A stretch of 64,000 nucleotides of DNA from Cryoendolithus antarcticus. Lineage: Eukaryota > Ascomycota > Dothideomycetes > Cladosporiales > Cladosporiaceae. Location of the stretch: assembly GCA_002077065.1 (NCBI GenBank), contig NAJO01000034.1, positions 1 through 64,000 of the forward strand, written 5' to 3'. The translations under genes were made by a program, and so were the position numbers. Position 1 is the first letter of the stretch, and each line of letters opens with the position of its first letter. The notes beneath the pieces are model-generated. The model was not told the DNA's origin, did no database searches, and was given only the letters and a program-made list of their open reading frames with translations. Positions 10,222 through 21,500 of this stretch are shown here, one piece after another.

Positions 10222-12046
10222 TCAAGTCTCGTGCTTGTAGTAGCCCTTCGTCCGTTCCTCCGTCATGGCTAAACACTCCTCGTTCACGCCGTTGTCTCTC
10301 GGGATCAGCTTCACCTTAAAGTCCCGTGGGATGGCTACCAGAGCGGTCTTAAACTGGTTATAGTCGACGTAGTCTGTGTTTGGCGGTTCACTCTCACTTG
10401 CGACAATCTTGTAGGAAGACAAGATGCGGATGAGAGCCGAATACAGCAAACGCTGGGCAATGTTCTGGCCACTGCAAGCGCGCGATCCGGCGCCGAATGA
10501 CAGATGACCCACGCCGAAGGTGGACTTTCGCTCAACTGGTGGCTCGCCTGGTGCAGTCGGCTCGAGCCATCGTTCGGGATCGAATTTGCCGGCGTGGGAG
10601 CCGAAGTGGTCAACGTCTACTGCTGTCAGTATGATTTCCATGTGAGAAGAGATGAGTAGTGGATCTTACCATGATTGCCGGCTTGAGCATTGATCAGTAT
10701 CATCGTCTTAGCCGGGATGATGGCGCCGTTCCAGTTGACCTCCGACACAGTCTTGCGAGGCAAAGACATGGAGCTGACGGTGTAGTACCGGCCAGCCTCC
10801 TTGATGATGGCGTTTAGATAAGGCACCTTCTCCTCCTGGAACGAGTTGGTCCAGGCATCGCGAATATCTGGATGGTAGCGTTTGATGTCTTCATAAGCTC
10901 TGTCTTGCCAGATCTGGCCTTCTGGTGTCGATAGAGAACCAATGCAAGATGTCAGTGTGCCCGGAATCGTCTCGAAGCCTCCGGATACGAGCGACAAGCA
11001 TATAGAGCTGACTTCGACACCGGAGAGCTTGGTCTCCTCGTCCTTGAGGATTGCCGCAGAGATGCAAGGCTTGTCAGTGCCATTCTTGATCCTATTCACT
11101 GTCAGTATTCCGTGTTGCGTGCTCCGATCGATTCAGAACTCACATAGCTCTGACCTTGTCCAAGAGAAGATTGAGGTAAGCGTCTCGTCTGTCACGCAGC
11201 TCCTTGGACCTAGCGGTCTTCTCGTTGTTGGGTAGGTAGCGGAGAGCTGGGATGTAATCTTGATAGTTCTCGGACGCAGATCTCAGCAATGAAATCGCAG
11301 ACCCTACCTCTAGAATCTCGCGCAGTAGTGTGTCGTATACAGCATCCATGCGGATCCCGTAGCATAGAGTGAGCGTAGTGTTGAGAGCGAAGCGTTGGAT
11401 GTATGGACGGACGCTGATCTCTACAGCGCCCGCCTCGCTGTCCTTCTGCATGTCTCGAACGATACAATAGCTCTCAAGGTCAAGCATGGGATGATAGCCT
11501 CGCATCGCGACTTTGCTCATGGCAGTACCTGCCGCCTTACGCTTGTTCGCGCAGCTCGAGTCCCAAGGGGAGGATCCAATGGTGAAACCCTGAGTTGAGG
11601 ATATGACTCCATGGAATGTGTACAGCTTCGGTCTGTCGATGACTGCGGATTGATTCCCAACAAGCATCTTGCGGCAGTCATCGAAGCTGTTCACGACTAC
11701 GGCGCGAGTGTTGCCGAGTCTGATCTGGAAGACAGACCATTGGTGTTGGCGCCACCATCGTTCGCACGTTGATGCATGGTCCTCGCCGAGCGCAAACAGA
11801 TGACCGACGACAGGTAGCGCTCCAGGGATCTCAGGCAGACCTTTGATATGGGGTATATCCGTGTGAGTGACAGCCTGGAATGTTGTCTCGTCAGACCTTG
11901 CGCTGTCATGCCCACTACAAGTGACTTACCTTCCAGATCGCAAACAGCAGAGCTGCGGCAGCGAGGGCAAGCACCAGGGGTTGTCCTGCCAAGGCGGGTA
12001 GCGTGGGGGTTCCGAAAGGGAGTGTAGACAACAAGTCTTCCGTCAT
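10222..12046 (-). CDS. CYP504-family P450 (phenylacetate hydroxylase-like)
   Basis: Four exons (11930-12046, 11144-11874, 10670-11091, 10222-10616) encode 554 aa. The N-terminal anchor (LVLALAAAALLFAIW) is followed by the hallmark CYP504 blocks LYTFHGVISSTQGFTIGSSP and ALNTTLTLCYGIR. The I-helix reads LVSGGFETIPG in place of AGxDT, as in this family. ExxR is KEAGR, and the heme loop is FGAGSRACSGQNIAQR with the Cys ligand. The ending FKVKLIPRD followed by MTEERTK also matches PhacA/PhacB-type enzymes. Characterised Aspergillus members hydroxylate phenylacetate or 3-hydroxyphenylacetate towards homogentisate (established knowledge). Activity on these substrates here is inferred. The gene is transcribed divergently from the adjacent Zn2Cys6 regulator. 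Confidence 0.88.
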
Positions 12047-12648
12047 GGTTGCAATGGGTTGATTATTGAACACTCCCCTCGACTTACACTGCGAGGACCA
12101 AGAACTATACGTACGGCGACTGTTCTCACGCGGCTCGCTCGATCGAGGCGTGCGTGTCGCGTCCGCGCCAGAGTCGATCGGTCATCGGCCCATCCGACGA
12201 AGTGGTGGAGCTATCATGCTAATCCAGGTACTTTGCTATCAGGTATTCTGGAACCCGAGGCCTTATCGCTCCGTATTTGTTGGCGGCAAGTCACGGAGTT
12301 TTGATGACTGTCGAGAATCACTGAAGGTAATGAAGCGAGTCGAGAGGCAGAATTCGATATGTTTTGCCGGGGTTAGCATACTGTTTGTGCCCTTCACTGG
12401 CACTTGCGCTTGTGTCTCCTTCCGTCCCCCGGGATTCTCACGAAGCCAGTAACGTAGCACTTCACTGCTGCACCTGGTCTTACAGCACCACTACGCGTTC
12501 TTCGAGTATTTGGAGAAGTGGTCATAGCAGTACGCGGTCGAAGCCGCCCCTGGTCCTTCTGAAACTCGAGAGCAGAGTATTTGCACCTATGATCGCGCTG
12601 GAGGTTGCTTCACTGTCGTGCTTGTGGATGAGCCAAGGAATCTAAAGT
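12047..12648. promoter_or_regulatory. Shared divergent region, CYP504 / Zn2Cys6 regulator
   Basis: These 602 bases separate the starts of CYP504 (minus) and the regulator (plus) and carry no credible gene. Such an arrangement is common for a pathway-specific factor and its target. I looked for a compact CGG-CCG palindrome and found no clear one. Confidence 0.4.
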
Positions 12649-15018
12649 ATGAGCAACGTACGGCAGGGTATAGCCAGCCAAGCGTGCAAGCGTTGCCATA
12701 CCCGAAAGAAGAGATGCGATCGCACCCTCCCTCGATGCTTGGCCTGCTGTTCCGCAGGCGAGCAGTGTAGTCTGCAGGAACTTGAGGCAAGTGAAGCGGG
12801 TGCAGAGGCTTTCTTCTTGGTGTCGTAAGTCTCCTCGCTGTCTTACGCTCCACCAATTGCGCAGCGCACAATACAAAGAGCTCATGTTACGCCTCCAACA
12901 CCTTATAACCCGGCGCTTGAGCAGCACCTGATACCATCATCGCGGCAGAGGGAGGAGAGAGCGCAGCTTGGCAATACTGGGTTACATATTATGGACAATC
13001 TCAACTGATCGTCATACAGGTACGTGCGTGGCCTGGAGACACGGGTCACTGAATTGGAGGCACGTCTCGGGATCAGCGGTGCCCAAGAGCTTGGGAATGG
13101 ATCGGCACATGTCGCAACCCCTGGAAGTGTCACAGAAAGTCAAGCAGATCTGACGCGAGCCACTACTTTAGAGGAGGAGCTGAAAGGATTGTCTTTAGAA
13201 GCTGCATCCGATCGCTATCTTGGCCAGTCCTCTGGACTTTCCTTCGCTCGACTGACACAAGCCGTGTTGAGGAGACTGCAGCCCGATCAGTACGTCTTCG
13301 GTCATCGGGACCCGAACCATGCGTCAATTCTGAGCAGTCAGTCCCGACAGACTGATTGGTCATTCGAAATGAAGGACAACGATTCGTTAACCATGCTGCA
13401 CGAAGCCCCAGACGTAGCAGCAAGTGTCAAACAGGACCGAGCTACGTATCTCTCCCGATGCTACTTCGAGCATTCGGCAACACTTTATCCTTTCGTTGAG
13501 AAGGAATGGTTTGACCAGAATCTGGTACTTATGTATACTGATCGAAGTGCATTCGCGGTCCGTTCGAGAGCCTGGTTGTACACGATGTGGATGGTCCTTG
13601 CTATAGGCGCTACCGCTAGGTCTTCTCTCCTCGTGAGTGATGAAGCGGAGCCACGGGCATACTTCGACTTCGCGATGGGACATTTCGATGCCGCACTGAG
13701 CTCACATGCTCTTGTCGCCCTGAGCGCGATCTTGCTTCAAGTGTCTTACTCGTTCTTCAATAAAGTGGGTCCAAACGCGTGGTACCTCGTCGGTGTGGGC
13801 ATACGGATTGCCATTGGTATCGGACTCCACACAGCGCCAACGCAAGCAGTCCTTGCGATGCCTTTCAGCGAGCAAGAGTATCGTAAGAGACTATTCTACT
13901 GCCTGTACATGATGGACCGGTTGGTTTCAATATCGCTCGGACGTCCATTCGGCATACAAGACGAAGACATCGAAGTCGAGCTCTTCACAGATGCTAATGG
14001 AGCCGCTGCACAAGCTGGCCCGAGCAGACTGCAGCTACATCTCCACTCCTCCCCTCTATCCGTCCCATTACATATAGTCCGACTACGCAGGATCGCCGGC
14101 AGAATCTTCACGCGGGTGTACTCGGGTCGCAATAAGCACCTCAACGCGGCGCAGCGGGACGACATCTTGCAGACACTGCACTCAGAGCTCATTGACTGGA
14201 GAAGGAGCATGCCATTTCCACTGCCAGTCTCACACGCACTACCAGTTCCCCAGTTTTCGACCGCCTGGTACGACTTGAACTATTACCAGCACGTCCTGAT
14301 GCTCTATAGGCCATCACCACTGTGTCCTATTTTGACGATCGAAAAGGTTTCGGTCATCGCAGAGGCGGCGAGCATGTATGTCAGCCAAGTCTCGGCACTC
14401 CAGCTCGAGAAGCGCTACGCATTCAACTGGCTCAACCTTTTCAGTGTATTCACTGTGTCTCTGACGCTCATATACTCAACTATCGCGCAGCCAGGACCCC
14501 TATCGGAGTACCTGAGAGGCACGAAGGCGTTGGACGATCTAAGAACTATCAGTGGTATACTTGCTATCTACGGTCGCAAGTTCCCATCGGCTCTCAAATG
14601 TATGGCCTTGGTTCAAGACGTCGTCACGAAGCTGGAGCTACGCGCTGATAGCGGCGGTGTCGTGACTGTTGCATCCCACCACCATTCCGGGTCTACGATC
14701 TCGACGAATGATGCCACCAACGAGCCAGACTCTGCGTACCCTACCTTGACGACTGGCAACACGGCCTACGACAACCTGCAAGAGCAAGTCCGACAGTCTC
14801 CTGGTCAGCATTCTCAATCCTTGGAAGTGGAAGCAGTCAGTGACGGCATGCTTGAGACTGGCCCACAGTTGGACTTCCTGAACGACAACTTCGACTTCTC
14901 CGCGACTGATCTCGGCAATGCTGCAGCGCAAGTCATGGCTAATGGAATGATGGCTTCCGCTAGTATGGACATGGACGAAGAGATGATGCAGTTACTGGAT
15001 GGGGTATGGGCTGACTGA
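12649..15018 (+). CDS. Zn2Cys6 fungal transcription factor
   Basis: Exon 1 (12649-12824) carries the binuclear zinc cluster with Cys at residues 13, 16, 23, 30, 33 and 40 (CX2CX6CX6CX2CX6C; ACKRCHTRKKRCDR). Exon 2 (13020-15018) follows after a 195-nt intron and begins with the dimerisation helix YVRGLETRVTELEARL. The total is about 724 aa. The middle part (YFEHSATLYPFVEKEWFD to GIGLHTAPTQ) is the fungal transcription-factor regulatory domain. The acidic tail ends DEEMMQLLDGVWAD and could be an activation segment. The long intron may hide a small extra exon. Its place between CYP504 and the SDR makes it the likely regulator of the block (inference). Confidence 0.85.
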
Positions 15019-15209
15019 AGTGTCGCCGTAAGCTCAGTACGGGGATCGGCTCCCTGTCCTTCCCGCTATACAGGAGATGCTATACATTGCACTTTGGATC
15101 TAATCGCCAACTACGTTCACGCAGGAGCTTTTCCTTTTGGATCGCCCTACCGTACTAGCATATCCCGAGGAGCGGTTCCCACGAGCGCAAGAGATCGACT
15201 CCTCGACAC

Positions 15210-16286
15210 TCATGTCTGTCCGTTGGCTGTCAAGACTCGACCTCCGTCTACGCAAAGACATCGACCGTCGACGTACGCCTATGACTGATATTAGTGTGAC
15301 ATTGGGCCGGATCGCTGGAGTGTACTTACGCCTGCTTGACTGCACAGATACAGAACAGTGCCTGCAATGTCCTCCAATCTGCCTGCTCTGCGTGCTGGTA
15401 CCTTATCGAACAGGTTTGCAAACATGTTACCTTCAGCTCCCACTGGGTTCATGTTGCTCGGCACGACTGCGCAAGCTGTCAGCGCAGATCTGCTTAGATG
15501 TGGCAACGGATGCTTACAGCCTGGATTGATCGCATTCACTCTCACGTAGAACCTCCCAAACTTGCTGGCCAACAACGCCACCAGATGATCAGTGGCAGCC
15601 TTGCTGGTCGCATAGCTGGTCAAGTCAACATTGGTACAATTATGCATGCTTGCACAGCTACTAGTTATCACGATCGCGCCGCGGCCGACATCACGACCCT
15701 TGAGCCCATCACCAAGATCCAGATTACTGGCGTTATGAAGCAGCTTCAGCAGTGCAACAGCCAGGAAATAGTGCGCTGTCGTGTTGATCCTGAAGGTCTG
15801 CTCCCAGCCGGACTCCTCGTGCGACCACATCGACGCCTGAAGTTCATCAAGTGGCGCGGTCAAGACCTTGCAGGGTTTTGGTGCATCTCTCCGTATGCCG
15901 GCGTTCGAGATCAGGATATCGAGATGGCTTTCACGGGCGATAATGTGCTCGGCAACGGCTGATATGCCGGCTTTGGTGGTGAGATCGCTGGCGAAACCTT
16001 GCGCCTGGCCTCCGCTGGGCTCGCCCAGAGTGTTGAGCTGCTGTACTGCGTCTGTGATATCGTCGGTCAAGAGAGCAGTGATGTATACTCTAGCTCCGTT
16101 GGCCACGAGACCCTGGGCGATGTTAGAGTGGCGGACCTGAGGAAGTTTGGTGCACAGCAGATGCCTTCGCGATCATCAATCCTATGCCGCTGCTTCCGCC
16201 CGAAACAAGCGCAATTCGACCTCTCACATCCTGCTGCTAATTAGTAATGTGTACCACATCGTGCCGATGCAGCAACGTACTGCCAT
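15210..16286 (-). CDS. Short-chain dehydrogenase/reductase (SDR)
   Basis: Five exons are needed: 16281-16286, 16165-16230, 15518-16112, 15330-15466 and 15210-15278, giving 290 aa. The first coding exon is only ATGGCA. The NAD(P)-binding motif is SGGSSGIG, followed by LDILISNAGI, the catalytic Ser in VITSSCAS, YATSK with catalytic Tyr and Lys, and the INPGFVPSNMN loop. The C terminus AYVDGRCLCVDGG is the usual classical-SDR ending. The second intron reads best as GC-AG (52 nt), giving LMIAKGLVANGARVYI. A GT donor 9 nt downstream would add three residues and leave only 43 nt. The family reduces or oxidises carbonyl/hydroxyl groups, often as a 3-oxoacyl reductase. The substrate is unknown. Confidence 0.85.
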
Positions 16287-16784
16287 GTGTCAGCAGGAGT
16301 AGCTCTGCCCAGTTGGTATGTTACGAGCGTATGTTCCTGAAGTTCCTGCTATCACTCAAGAGCCCACTCGGGATTGCCTTACCGAAGAGGTTTGTGATAC
16401 TCGTCGCAGTCGCCATTCCGATCTCTTGTGCAAGCATGCCACAGATCAGTAGTAAACCGTGGCATAAGAGAGAGCTATCCCATTCTGAAAGCATCGCTTT
16501 GAATAAGATGCAACGTCGGCAGGTCCGACCCGAGATCGTACCTTACTATGCAATCCGAGTCCGCAATAATCGTGAATGGCCAGTGTGACTGTTGACGCTT
16601 TTGATGCATTGCGTATGAGCTACATGCAAGGCTCCATGCGTCTCGCGTGATTGCATTGCAATGGCTCGATCAGCGTGCCAGCCTAGATGGTTTCCACAGC
16701 AAAACACTCTGACGTCGGTCGAGCTTTGCTTCATTCACGCACGTATGTACACTCAGACTTGCACAACTATATGATCCCAAAGAA
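16287..16784. other. Intergenic, SDR / MFS 3' end
   Basis: The region of 498 bases, upstream of the SDR and downstream of the MFS 3' half, has no recognisable gene. Confidence 0.45.
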
Positions 16785-17831
16785 CTACTTCTCATCCTTC
16801 TTGACCGACTTCCACTCAGTACCAAGCGCGCCAATGATGCACAAGCAAGCCAGCCCAAGCGCAACATACCATGAGGCTGTGATCGATCGACCGTAGGCTG
16901 ACACTACACTATCAAGCATCTCGTCAGAGAATTGCTTCCTGATCTCTGTCAGCCCGAGTGCCTCGATTGCTGTAACATTTGCACCAGGGACTGTAGATCG
17001 CAGCTCGGTCGAAAGGCGGTTCGTGAACACGATTTGCGATACAGAAGTGAACAATGCAGGTCCGAAGCTCTGCGCGAATAGCACGAATGCGAGTCCGAGC
17101 GAGACATCTTCCTTCGACAGTGCAGTCTGGACCGAGTTCTGCGGACATTGAAATCCTACACCGGCAGCAAAGCCGAGAAGACCAAAGTAGCATATCAGCG
17201 GGGCAAGGCTGGTATACTGGCCCCAAGTAGTCATCAAACCAGTCGCCACAGGTGTGAGGATGGCGGAGCAAATCATGAATGGAGTGTAGTACCCAAAGAA
17301 ACTAGTACTACAAAGCACGTGGTTAGCTGAAGGACTGAGGATATACCAGCAGCACTCTTACCCAGGTCCTTGTACGGCGAGCCCAATGAGCGTTCCGATC
17401 AACGACGGCAACATCATGTACCCCGATCGTGCGGCTGTATAGCCGTGAACAGCCTGGAAGTAAGCAGGCGCGTAGTACTCGAGGATTGTCAACGACGAGA
17501 CAAGGCCGATTGAGAAGATAATAGCAGCAGAAACATTGCGATCTCTGATCACTCGCCATGGCAGGATCCCCTCGGCTTTCTGAAGAAATTGATGGACCCC
17601 TAGCACGACGAGAAGTACACCGGTTACCGCAAGAAGCGCGATGATCCTGGAACTTGACCAGGCGTATGTGACACCTGCCCAGTTTAGCGCGAGGAAGAAA
17701 GCCGTCAAGGAGCCCGAAAGCAGTGTAGTGCCTATGAGGTCGATCTGTTGAAGCGTTGCTTTCAGCCCGGGGCGTTCGTGAGCTTTATAAGTCGACACTT
17801 CTGGCAGGAGGAACACCATGGCAATCAGAGC
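16785..17831 (-). pseudogene. MFS drug/metabolite exporter, 3' half of a broken gene
   Basis: Exons 17362-17831 and 16785-17307 encode the C-terminal half of a 14-TM (DHA2-type) major facilitator, from about TM7 (ALIAMVFLLPEV) to the cytosolic ending EWKSVKKDEK. The splice at 17308-17361 restores QGPGTSFFGYYTPF. No ATG or N-terminal half precedes it: upstream the frame runs at once into a stop. The missing part, TM1-6 with the GxLxG-type loop and WRWCFWINLP, is found on the same strand at 24876-25586, and ends exactly where this part begins. I read both as one transporter gene interrupted by about 7 kb. The intact gene would have exported a product of the neighbouring metabolic block. Confidence 0.8.
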
Positions 17832-18563
17832 GCAGCAGCAACGCGGTCAGCTTGATAGGAGCATTACCTCTGTTCAAGATCTGGAAAAGCGAACCCAAGG
17901 AAATTGTCTATGTGGGAAGAGGCATGCGTGTACCATACCATATGCGTGCCATTTTGACCATCTATGATCCAGGCTTAGTAGTGGCGTAGTAAACACTGCG
18001 CTTGATGGCTACAAGCCAGATAGAATGTGGGCTGATGAGAGAGTGAAAGCACAAGAGATCATTGTCATAGGAAGTGGGCCAATACGGGTTATCGCTGTCT
18101 AAGTCTACGCTGTCTCGAGCACTCCCCACCCCTGCCTAGGCTCCGTTAAGTGCCGCCGCCCAATCTCAAGCGCAGGACAGGTCCGTGAAGGAGAAGTCCG
18201 CATTGCCGAAAAGAGGAGCCAGGATGGGAAAGTGCTGCGAAGTCCGATGCACACATCTCATGGCTCGATCAAAGCGAGCCCAAACATCCTCCCAAGCCAC
18301 GCGCAAAGGCGGACTGACGCGATAAAAGCAAGCAGCAGTATGTGAGTGTTGCCAAATGAGTGTGGTGCCAAGTGAAACCAGCATTGAGTAAGAAGTGGGT
18401 ACAAGTCGTGGCGTGGGGAGCATTGCTCTTGATGATGGCAGAGGAGAGGTGGACCAGTCGTGGAGTGGGCAGTGAGGATGACTGCAAGTGAAAGTGGCTG
18501 CCTCTTGTCAGTGGAAGTCGCCTCAGCTTGAATGAGTGATGAGCATACCTTTGCTGCACAAGC
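17832..18563. other. Non-coding left part of the insertion
   Basis: The region of 732 bases lies between the MFS 3' half and the stop of the 1134-aa orphan. No frame with recognisable content was seen. At 17864-17895 it holds one copy of the imperfect end motif described under findings. Confidence 0.4.
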
Positions 18564-21500
18564 CTACTCGTCATCGTCTTCGTCGTCACTATCCTCATCA
18601 TCTGTGCCATCGCCATCACTCGGAACATAAATCTCATCATCGACAACCTCTTCATCGGAAGCTTCACCATCGTCCCATGGCTCTTCTGAGGCATCGAGGG
18701 TAATGGCACCGCCGAATTTGTACACATCGTAGTGCGTTGTCTCTGTGACAGGCGTGACGTCGTAGTGATCATTCTTAAGATCGACCAGCTTCAAGTCATC
18801 CAAGATCGCGGGGTACCTCTCCTCATAGAAGTTCCACTTGGCCTTGTTCGAGCACTGAGTCTCGAAGAGGATGTTGCTATCGCTAGCGTTGTAATGCTTC
18901 TTGAGGTCAGTGGGAGTGAGTGTGTTGAACCCTGTCCGCATCTGGAATCCGTGGTGCCGATGACCAATGGAAAGGCATAGTGGATGTTGCAACCAGATCG
19001 TGATAGGGAGACCAAGAAATTCGTCTCTGCCCTTCGTCGCCATGTGTTGGTAGACACACTCTAGCAGAAGAGTCTCAGGAGTATCGATAGTCTTCCATTT
19101 GACATTGCACACATCCCTCATCCTCATATAGCGGAAACAAAAGAAGCGGTAGAGATGATTCCACGACCATTCTCTGGGCATGTGGTGGCCCACGAACGGC
19201 CATGGTGCGCCATCAACGGTTGAGCGTTTGAGACGATGACCAGAGCTCTTGAACTCGTCCTCAATCTGCGCAATCAACTTGTCGACACGGGGCTTGTTCT
19301 GCTCCAACCAGCGTTTGAACTCGGAAGTCTGCGCGAGGCGCGCCCGTGCACTTGGAGTAGAGGGTCCTTCAAGGAATCTCTGGAATCTCTTTCTGGCCTC
19401 GGTCACTGAAGGGGTATCGAACCTACCGGCCCAACGCTTGAGAAGCCGTCGAATCTTGGCTGGCTCGGACTTCATACGTGCGGTCTTTGACGGCGGTAAG
19501 CCACCCTCATCGCGTGAAACGACGTACAAGTGGTCAATTCGATCGAGCAGTGACATGTGCTCCGAATCACAATTGTCTCGATCCCTCAGATCTTGTGAAA
19601 GACGCATCAAGCCGACAAGCGCAGGAATCCAGGTGGACTTCAGCAAGTTGAGGTAGTAGGCGGTAATGCCGACATTGGGAGGGTAGTGGTACGCACAGAT
19701 GTCTTCTTCAGTCAGGAGAACGGGCCAAATCCCATCTAATGACCCGTGAAGAGGATCAGACGGGTCGCCCGTAACGATCGAATCCGCGTACAAGCTTCGC
19801 GAAACGCCTGAAGAGTAGACATCGGGCGACTTGCAATCCTTGTAGTCTTTGCTCTCGAGAAAGCGGCAAATCAACTCCACCACCTCCTTCTTCTTGTCCG
19901 CGGGCACAGTGTCATCAGCATAGAGCAACTGCCGCACGCGATACCTTAGCCTGTGTTCCGACGGCATAGCAGCGAAAACATGCGCATCGACCACGGACTC
20001 GTCTTTACGAAAGCAAGACCCACAGAAGAGGCGACCCTGATCATCTCTCTTCATCGTAGCGCACAAACCATTACCGATGCACTTGACACAGACGTGCAGG
20101 GTGGTATTAGACTGCGCACCGTGACATACGCACATGTAACGTATCAGCTCGTCGATAGGTGCATTGTTCGCATTGAGTTCGTCTGCCTTGGCAAGGCCAT
20201 CCTGCCATGCCTGGAGAACGTGGGAACCTGACAAGTACGACTGCTGTATGTGTTGTGCAACCAAGGCAGTCTTGATTTTCGAGCGACCTTTGATCTTGAT
20301 AAATGGCGGAACTCCGCCCTCAACATCTTGCATTGGACCGTAGCCGAATGTCAGCGAGATATCGTTTTGAGCATTGACAGCTGTCTCGACATTGAACAAA
20401 CCACTCTTAGAAGCGGTGCCGTAGATCTTCCGGCTGACGTGTCCGCGGCCTTTCTCCTTCTGAAAGGGAAGCAGAAGCTCTCGGGCAAGACGCTTGATGG
20501 TGGTTTTGGAGCCACATGAACCCCACATCATGAGCCCAACGTATCGTGCAATTTTAAGGACTTTATCGATGACGGACTGCGGCGGGGCTTGCTTCTTGGC
20601 TTTGCCTGTCGTCTTGTGAGGCACAACACCTGGCAGCTTACCAAATAGCCCCTCCAACGGGCCCTCGTTCGGTAGTGGTGCCTCAACATCAAATGTGGCG
20701 TGACTACATGCCAATACGTGCACCTTCAGCTTCTCAGTCCCATCTTTGTTCTTGTAGAGAACAGGGAAACTCTGAAGCACGATCTGCGTCTTGTGGTCGT
20801 ACGTGGTCGTCAGACCAGCGATCTTGGAGGGATCCAGATGACCAAGTCCGATCGAGTGCACTATAATGAGGTGGCGAATTGCGTCAGACATAGCAGGAGT
20901 CATCCCTGAACCGTGGACTGCGAGAAGCATCGGATCGAAGGGGAGACGTTCCATGATCTTAGCTGCCGTCGCGCAAATGCCTGCACGATCCGCATCTGTG
21001 AGCTGGTTCTGCTTGTGCAAGTCCTTCAACAACGCCCCAGTATGCAACCTCCAAGGATCTTGGTCATTGCTCTCGTCGTTGAACCAGAAGTTGTAATCAG
21101 TCGGCCTTGGCCTATACGGCTCCCCGTTCCTGATAAGCGTGAGGTTCGACATCTTGCACGTGTACCGACGGCCAGGCACAGGATCCGTATCAAGGATTGC
21201 CTGAAGGTTGTCTAGCTGTGCAAAAAGTTGAGCCGGCTGTTGGACGCGACTGAGCCACATGCCCTTGCCGTTGGCACCAACAGCTTGACTCCATCTGTAC
21301 AGATTGCTGTACTTGGGTACCGTCTCAACGTCGAACAGTGTGAGTTGAGCGTACTCTTGTAGCAACTTCGTGCCTTTGTCGTCTTTGTTCGGCAAACGAG
21401 GCACGAACGACGATTCGCGCTTGGCTTTCTTCTTCGACGCGGTAGACGCTGCGGCTGGATGGGGTGCAACGCGCTTGTTGCGTGGCGAGGACATCGAAGG

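Noticed and set aside
12825..13019. Extra small exon inside the first intron of the Zn2Cys6 gene
   Set aside because: A frame AQYKELMLRLQHL can be reached from one acceptor, but it runs into a stop and has no matching donor. The direct join keeps the frame.
3565..17831. Classical secondary-metabolite gene cluster
   Set aside because: No polyketide synthase, NRPS, terpene cyclase or DMATS gene in the window, so I describe a metabolic block rather than a biosynthetic cluster.
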